DNA of 64,000 nucleotides, taken from NCBI RefSeq assembly GCF_026914265.1, contig NC_069133.1:27331272-27395271 (forward strand). The letters run 5' to 3'. The translations under genes and the position numbers were made by a program. Within the stretch, counting starts at the first letter, position 1; every line of letters begins with the position of its first letter. The stretch comes from Mya arenaria (lineage: Eukaryota; Mollusca; Bivalvia; Myida; Myidae). Shown piece by piece: positions 59,024 through 64,000 of the stretch. Below the pieces are notes generated by a model. That model was not told where the DNA came from and searched no databases. It saw nothing but the letters and a program-made list of their open reading frames with translations.

Positions 59024-62000
59024 ATGGGAGACTGGCTGCATTGTAATTCATGTTACCGACAGCCAGGCAGTGGCAGGAACTATTTCCTCACCAACTGTGG
59101 TCATATCTACTGTGAAAATTGTCAGGACAAAGGTTATGCATATATAATAACTTAAAAATACATTGTCAACCTTTAGTATATAAATAGCTTGATTTGAATG
59201 TGAGAATTTGCAGATTTATGACTGTTTTGTATTTTTGAAACATCAATCACAAATTTTACATGATTTTTTTAAATTTTCTTAAGACAGGAGGCAATTTTTT
59301 TTAATTTTAGGAAATAGCACTTACAAAATTTTAAATGAAAAAAAGGGAAAGGAGAAAATAACAAATTCCGGCTACTGCTTCCGGCGGATACTGCTCATCA
59401 ACCAGTAGATTATTATATTCAATAAAAATCCTTCAGCCATTCAGTATTTTATGCCTTTTATCAACATTTGTCTTGTACTTTGATGGTATAACATGCTCCT
59501 TCTTCTTCATTTTTTAATTTGTTACGGTAATTTGTTGATCAGTTATCACTAGTATTTGTTATTGTTGTAAAAATAATTAATGTTCCTGTTGATTATGTTA
59601 TTCTTTTATCTTGACAATTTGAATTTTGTGGAAAAAAAAGTTTGGCATGTTATCTCAGTTGGTAGCACACCTAGCTAATAAGACTACCTTTGTGAAACCA
59701 AATTGAGTTTTTATGAGCTGATACAATATTAATAACTTCTATATCCTTTGTTCAGTTGTTCAGGACCATCACACATTGAGGTTACATAACTCCATATTAT
59801 CCTAAATACAAGTTATGGCCCCTGATTGACTTAGGTTAAAGTTTTAGGGCAGGTTAAGTTTTAGGGCAAGTTGGGATTTTCACTTAAAACTCCAATACCA
59901 TTCATTCAATTGACTTAATACTTCACACAGATGTTCAGAGCCATCACATAATGAGGTTAGATAACTCCATATTCTCTTTTATACAAATTATGGCCCCTGA
60001 TTGACTATGGAACTTCGGTTAAAGTTTTAGAGCAGGTTGGGATATTGTTTAATAACTTCTATACCCTTCATTCAATTGACTTAATACTTCGCACAATTGT
60101 TCAGGACCATCACCCAATGAGGTTACATAACTCCATATCCTTAATACAAGTTATGGCCCCTGATTGACTTAGGTTAAAGTTTTAGACAAGTAAAAGTTAA
60201 GAGGAAATTGGAATTTTAATAAAAAAACCTTCTATACCATTCATTAAATGCACTAAATAAAATTCAAAATTATTTACGACCAACTTACAACAAGAAACAT
60301 AACTCCGTATTAAGCCTAAATACAAAATATGGCCCTTGGATTTTTTTATTATTATTTTTTTATTTTCTTTGAAAGGCATATTTGTATATTCTTAACCAGA
60401 TTTTCATAATGGGAAATCAAGTTATTTGAATGACTTGCGTCTTTGTTTGGGCGGGCTGGTGGAAGGGAAGCATCAAAGTCACCTTATGTATCGAATAATT
60501 TTAGTTAGGTTTGACATAAAGATACCAAACTTGGTATTATTTCATCTATATTGTATTCTAAGTCAAAGCGGCGTAGTTGAGCCCACTGTCTTACGACGGC
60601 TCTTGTTTTTTTAGTCATGGAAACTGAGATTTTCTTGAACATGTCAGAATGCTTTGATAAATTATGTTAATGATAAATATAAACTATTTATTTCATTTTA
60701 TATATAAATAAAAAAATAAAAATACATATTTATATAATAATTTAATGATTTATAATGATATTCTTTCAGGTTGGAAGGAACGTTGTTTGTTGTGTGGCAC
60801 AGGACATCCCAGTTCCTTCAAGCTCACCTCAAAAGTTTGTAGTGTTCAATATGATTGCAACAAAAATAATGAGTTTTAAATCAAATTCTGTAAATGAAAT
60901 GAAATGTTGACAGAGGTCTGCTTCATGTTGAATGTGAAAACTTGTATCTATGCTCTATAGTAATAGGTCATTGAAAAAAAGAAGGTTTTAACTGTCAGTG
61001 ATTGCTAAATATTTAGCAGGTAATGTAAGATGGCAATATATTTCAGGGAGTGAGCACCATGCAAAAGCTATATTACACGAGTGGCGTAGACACAAGTGAA
61101 TTACAGATTTTTGATGTCCACAAAGTGAAATTTATTGCAATCTTACACTAACACAAACATGTTTTTTGTTATCTTTATGCCTAAAAAGGATATAAAATGA
61201 CAGTTATTTGTAGTTTTAAGACTGTGGGAATTATCATTTTTTTTTATTTTAAAGATAAATCTTTATAAGTCTTAAGATAGCAGTATTGTAAATGTGCACA
61301 CATATTATCATGGTTTTAATGGTGAACAATTACCAGTAAGACTTGAATAATTCATGCTTCTGACTTCATTGATATGTTTGCAGTTACCCCCACCAGTGGA
61401 TGCCTACTTTTCTGATCCAATCAAGATGCTGAAGCAGACTGCATCAGAAATGAAACAGATACTAGCTGTAAGTAATTGCCAAAGTCTATCATAATGTGCT
61501 CGGACACACTGCTTCCATAACAATAAATCAATCCATTAAAGTATTCTTCTGTCTTCATGTTGGCCTAAATGAAACCGTGAACATTTAAAGAAAATCATAC
61601 ATTTAAACATGATTGTGAAAAAATGTATTAGATTTTTTAAATGGTCTTATAGAATTACCAGAATTTACTTCCATATTAAACCAACTGTGTTTTTTTATTC
61701 CATATAACAAATCTACTTTTGCAATGCTTCTCAAAAGAAATATGATTTTTTCTGTCAAATTAAAAATCATTTGTAAAGAAAAATAATATAAATTTTATTT
61801 AAAAAAAACAACCTTAGCTTTAAACATTTGAAAAAATACAACGTTAGTTTGTGGAATGGTATCACTTCTTGTCGTTTGTACAAGATTCATTGCATTCAAC
61901 CTTCAATTGTGCAAGATAGACTTAATATGCAAGCAACACAATACATATCTGGGCCAAAGCTATTTTGACCAATGCATAAAAGCTTGAATATTTAAGCTTA

Positions 62001-64000
62001 TGTTTTCCTTTCAGGCTACAGAATTTCAACATCATCAGAGGAAGCGCTTCATGACACATTTACAAAAAAATGTGAGTTGCAGCCAAATTGACTAATGTTT
62101 AAGATAATAATGTTAATGGATTTATATGTTAATATAAATAAAATGGCAGTGAAAGTCTTGTATTGGATAGATTATGATTAATTTAATAAAAAACAGGGTT
62201 AACTCATGTACTGTGTTGCGTTGTGCATTATAAGAACATAATGTTACAGACCCTTGTGTATGTAAAAGGGATAAGTCAGACCTGAAACGGGATTTGTATA
62301 ATAGGTTTATTCTGTACAACAGTTTAACAGCAGCTCCATGTAACTATGTTTCTTAGAATACCTGAAAATAATGCGTGAATGCTATTTGCTGAATACAAGC
62401 TGGTAGGTGGAGCTTATTAGAGACCATACAAAGCATAAAGGTGCATGTACTTTATTTTTAAGGGGCTCACATTGTCAGTGACGATTATCTTTTTTGCTTG
62501 GTATTCTTTACGTCACTGATGTAGGTGTCCAATCAGAAGGCCATTGTAGAAAAGTGTGAGAAAGAGCTAAAGGAGAAGACCCTGACTGTATTCGCTCAAC
62601 TTGAAAAGTAGGTTTGACTATAATGTGTTAAAAATTCAAAAACTTAATTTTAAAAAACAAACTTTTTTGACATAATTTTTATGTTGAAAAATGTATACTA
62701 ATCTGACTTTTTTCTTGCTGTTAATAATTCCATGATTGCATGCATTCATGAGTAAGTATTTGATGCTCATATGTCTGAAATTCACATTCTGTGGTGTTTT
62801 ATTTTTTCAGAGAGAAGACTAAATACCAGAATGAGAGCAGACAGTTGAAAGAGGAGAACAAGTACTTGAAGGTCCTCCTCAGTGAAAAGGTTGGTGGTTT
62901 TTCTGTTATGCATCATTCATGGTACCTACCAGAAGGTACACCTTAGTGAAAGGTTGGTAGTGAGTTAAACACCATGGTAGTTGAAGGTACTCCTCAATGA
63001 CAAAGTCTGTGGTTTTCTGTTATACATCATGATACCTGAAGGTCCTCCTCAGTGAGAAGGTCGGTGGTTTTTATTATACATCATGATACCTGAAGGTCCT
63101 CCTCAGTGAGAAGGTCGGTGGTTTTTGTTATACATTATGATACCTGAAGGTCCTCCTCAGAGAGAAGGTCATTGGGTTTTTTTATACATCATGATACCTG
63201 AAGGTCCTCCTCAGAGAGAAGGTCAGTAGTATTTTTTATACATCACGGTACCTGAAGGTCCTCCTCAGAGAGAAGGTCGGTGGTTTTTGTTATACATCAT
63301 GGTACCTGAAGGTCCTCCTCAGTGAGAAGGTCGGTGGTTTTTATTATACATCATGGTACCTGAAGGTCCTCCTCAGTGAGAAGGTCGGTGGTTTTTGTTA
63401 TACATCATGGTACCTGAAGTCCTCCTCAGTGAGAAGGTCGGTGGTTTTTGTTATACATCATGGTACCTGAAGGTCCTCCTCAGTGAGAAGGTCGGTGGTT
63501 TTTGTTATACATCATGGTACCTGAAGGTCCTTCTCACTACATCATGGTACCTGAAGGTCCTCCTCAGTGAGAAGGTCAGTAGTTTTTTGTTATACATCAT
63601 GGTACCTGAAGGTCCTCCTCAGTGAGAAGGTCAGTAGTTTTCTGTTAAACATCATGGTACCTGAAGGTCCTCCTCAGTGAGAAGGTCAGTAGTTTTCTGT
63701 TATACATCATGGTACCTGAAGGTCCTCCTCAGTGAGAAGGTCAGTAGTTTTCTGTTATACATCATGATTCCTCAGTGTAAAGGTCAGTGTTTTTCTGTTA
63801 TACATCATGGTATCTAAGGGTCCTCCTTAGTGTGAAGGTCAGTGTTTTTCTGTTATACATCATGGTACCTGAAGGTCCTCCTCAGTGAGAAGGTCGGTGG
63901 TTTTTGTTATACATCACGATACCTGAAGGTCCTCCTCAGAGAGAAGGTCGGTGGTTGTTGTTATACATCATGGTACCTGAAGGTCCTCCTGAGTGAGAAG
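59024..64000 (+). CDS. RNF212: RNF212/RNF212B-family RING protein, first six coding exons (3' end outside window)
   Basis: Exons are 59024-59132, 60770-60834, 61384-61467, 62015-62071, 62525-62607 and 62811-62889, phases 1,0,0,2,0. The 159 residues begin MGDWLHCNSCYRQPGSGR. The RING has CNSC, CGH, CENC and CLLC, split by intron 1, and FLTNCGHIYC is the family signature. After it come a helical segment (DAYFSDPIKMLKQTASEMKQ) and a coiled coil ending LKEENKYLKVLLSEK, as in RNF212B. An acceptor at 59016 implies a 5' UTR exon. In mammals these proteins (related to yeast Zip3) mark and stabilise crossover sites in meiosis and are SUMO- or ubiquitin-ligase-like. Donors gttatg and gtttgt of the first two introns are weak. 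The Ser-rich C-tail must lie beyond 64000. RNF212 versus RNF212B cannot be settled. Confidence 0.88.
59740..60330. repeat. Three decayed about 170-bp units in RNF212-type intron 1
   Basis: The phrase tgttcagga/gccatcac recurs at about 59757, 59932 and 60099, each followed by gaggtta..taactccatat and aagttatggcccctgattga. This is a typical diverged non-coding repeat. Confidence 0.7.
62863..64000 (+). repeat. 54-bp minisatellite derived from the end of exon 6 and its donor
   Basis: The unit is tacctgaaggtcctcctcag tgagaag followed by gtcggtggtttttgttatac atcatgg, about 20 copies with 54-55 bp spacing and a few truncated copies, open at the window end. The first 27 bases match the last 27 bases of the coding exon (62863-62889) at 25 of 27 positions, and the following bases match the intron start. 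Most units keep GAGAAG|GTC(G/A)GT. The frame translates as YLKVLLSEKVGGFCYTSW per unit. Confidence 0.95.

Noticed and set aside
63395-63625. 76-residue frame as a separate gene
   Set aside because: Lies wholly in the exon-derived minisatellite; kept as part of the repeat finding.

Overview
This is eukaryotic, intron-rich, AT-rich animal DNA. The gene content (DDRGK1, an RNF212-type RING gene, a C2H2 zinc-finger gene, a B-box/RING gene), together with short exons, GT-AG introns and very dense tandem and transposable repeats, points to a marine invertebrate. Several repeats are of a kind I associate with bivalve molluscs: the 157-bp 'caagggcaataact' type units, tRNA-derived SINEs, and TTAA-flanked MITEs. 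I cannot name the species.

Layout. 1-1810 is a 37-bp minisatellite with higher-order structure. 1.8-9.5 kb is gene-poor and holds decayed DNA transposons and tRNA-derived units. 9.5-13.7 kb is a second, unrelated 37-bp minisatellite, split by a 1.7-kb transposon that itself carries a 780-bp transposon. 13.8-19.8 kb (+) is a six-finger C2H2 gene. 21.8-30.8 kb (-) is a seven-exon gene for a 687-residue B-box/RING protein with an internal duplication; its introns carry a triplet-rich array and a 23-bp minisatellite. 34.2-41.2 kb (-) is a complete eight-exon DDRGK1 gene. 43.6-45 kb (+) is a dead LINE. 45.5-50.2 kb is a tandem array of about 810-bp units holding decayed zinc-finger-like reading frames (-). 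50.8-51.8 kb is another LINE relic (-). 53.65-56.2 kb (-) is a Gypsy relic with an 890-bp transposon in its integrase. 59.0 kb to the window end (+) is the 5' part of an RNF212-family gene. Its sixth exon runs directly into a 54-bp minisatellite built from that exon's own end and splice donor.

The exon models were assembled by hand from GT-AG sites and reading-phase continuity. In the three complete genes every junction phase closes and the totals are whole codon numbers (696, 687 and 315 residues). No operon-like relation exists between the genes. DDRGK1 acts in ER-associated UFMylation, the RNF212 family in meiotic crossover control; the other two have no assigned role. The zinc-finger and B-box/RING genes converge; DDRGK1 and the B-box/RING gene are in tandem on the minus strand.

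The two most unusual signals are the exon-derived, in-frame minisatellite in the RNF212-type gene and the two-module RING protein. The nested transposons are also useful because intact empty sites let each insertion be read to the base.
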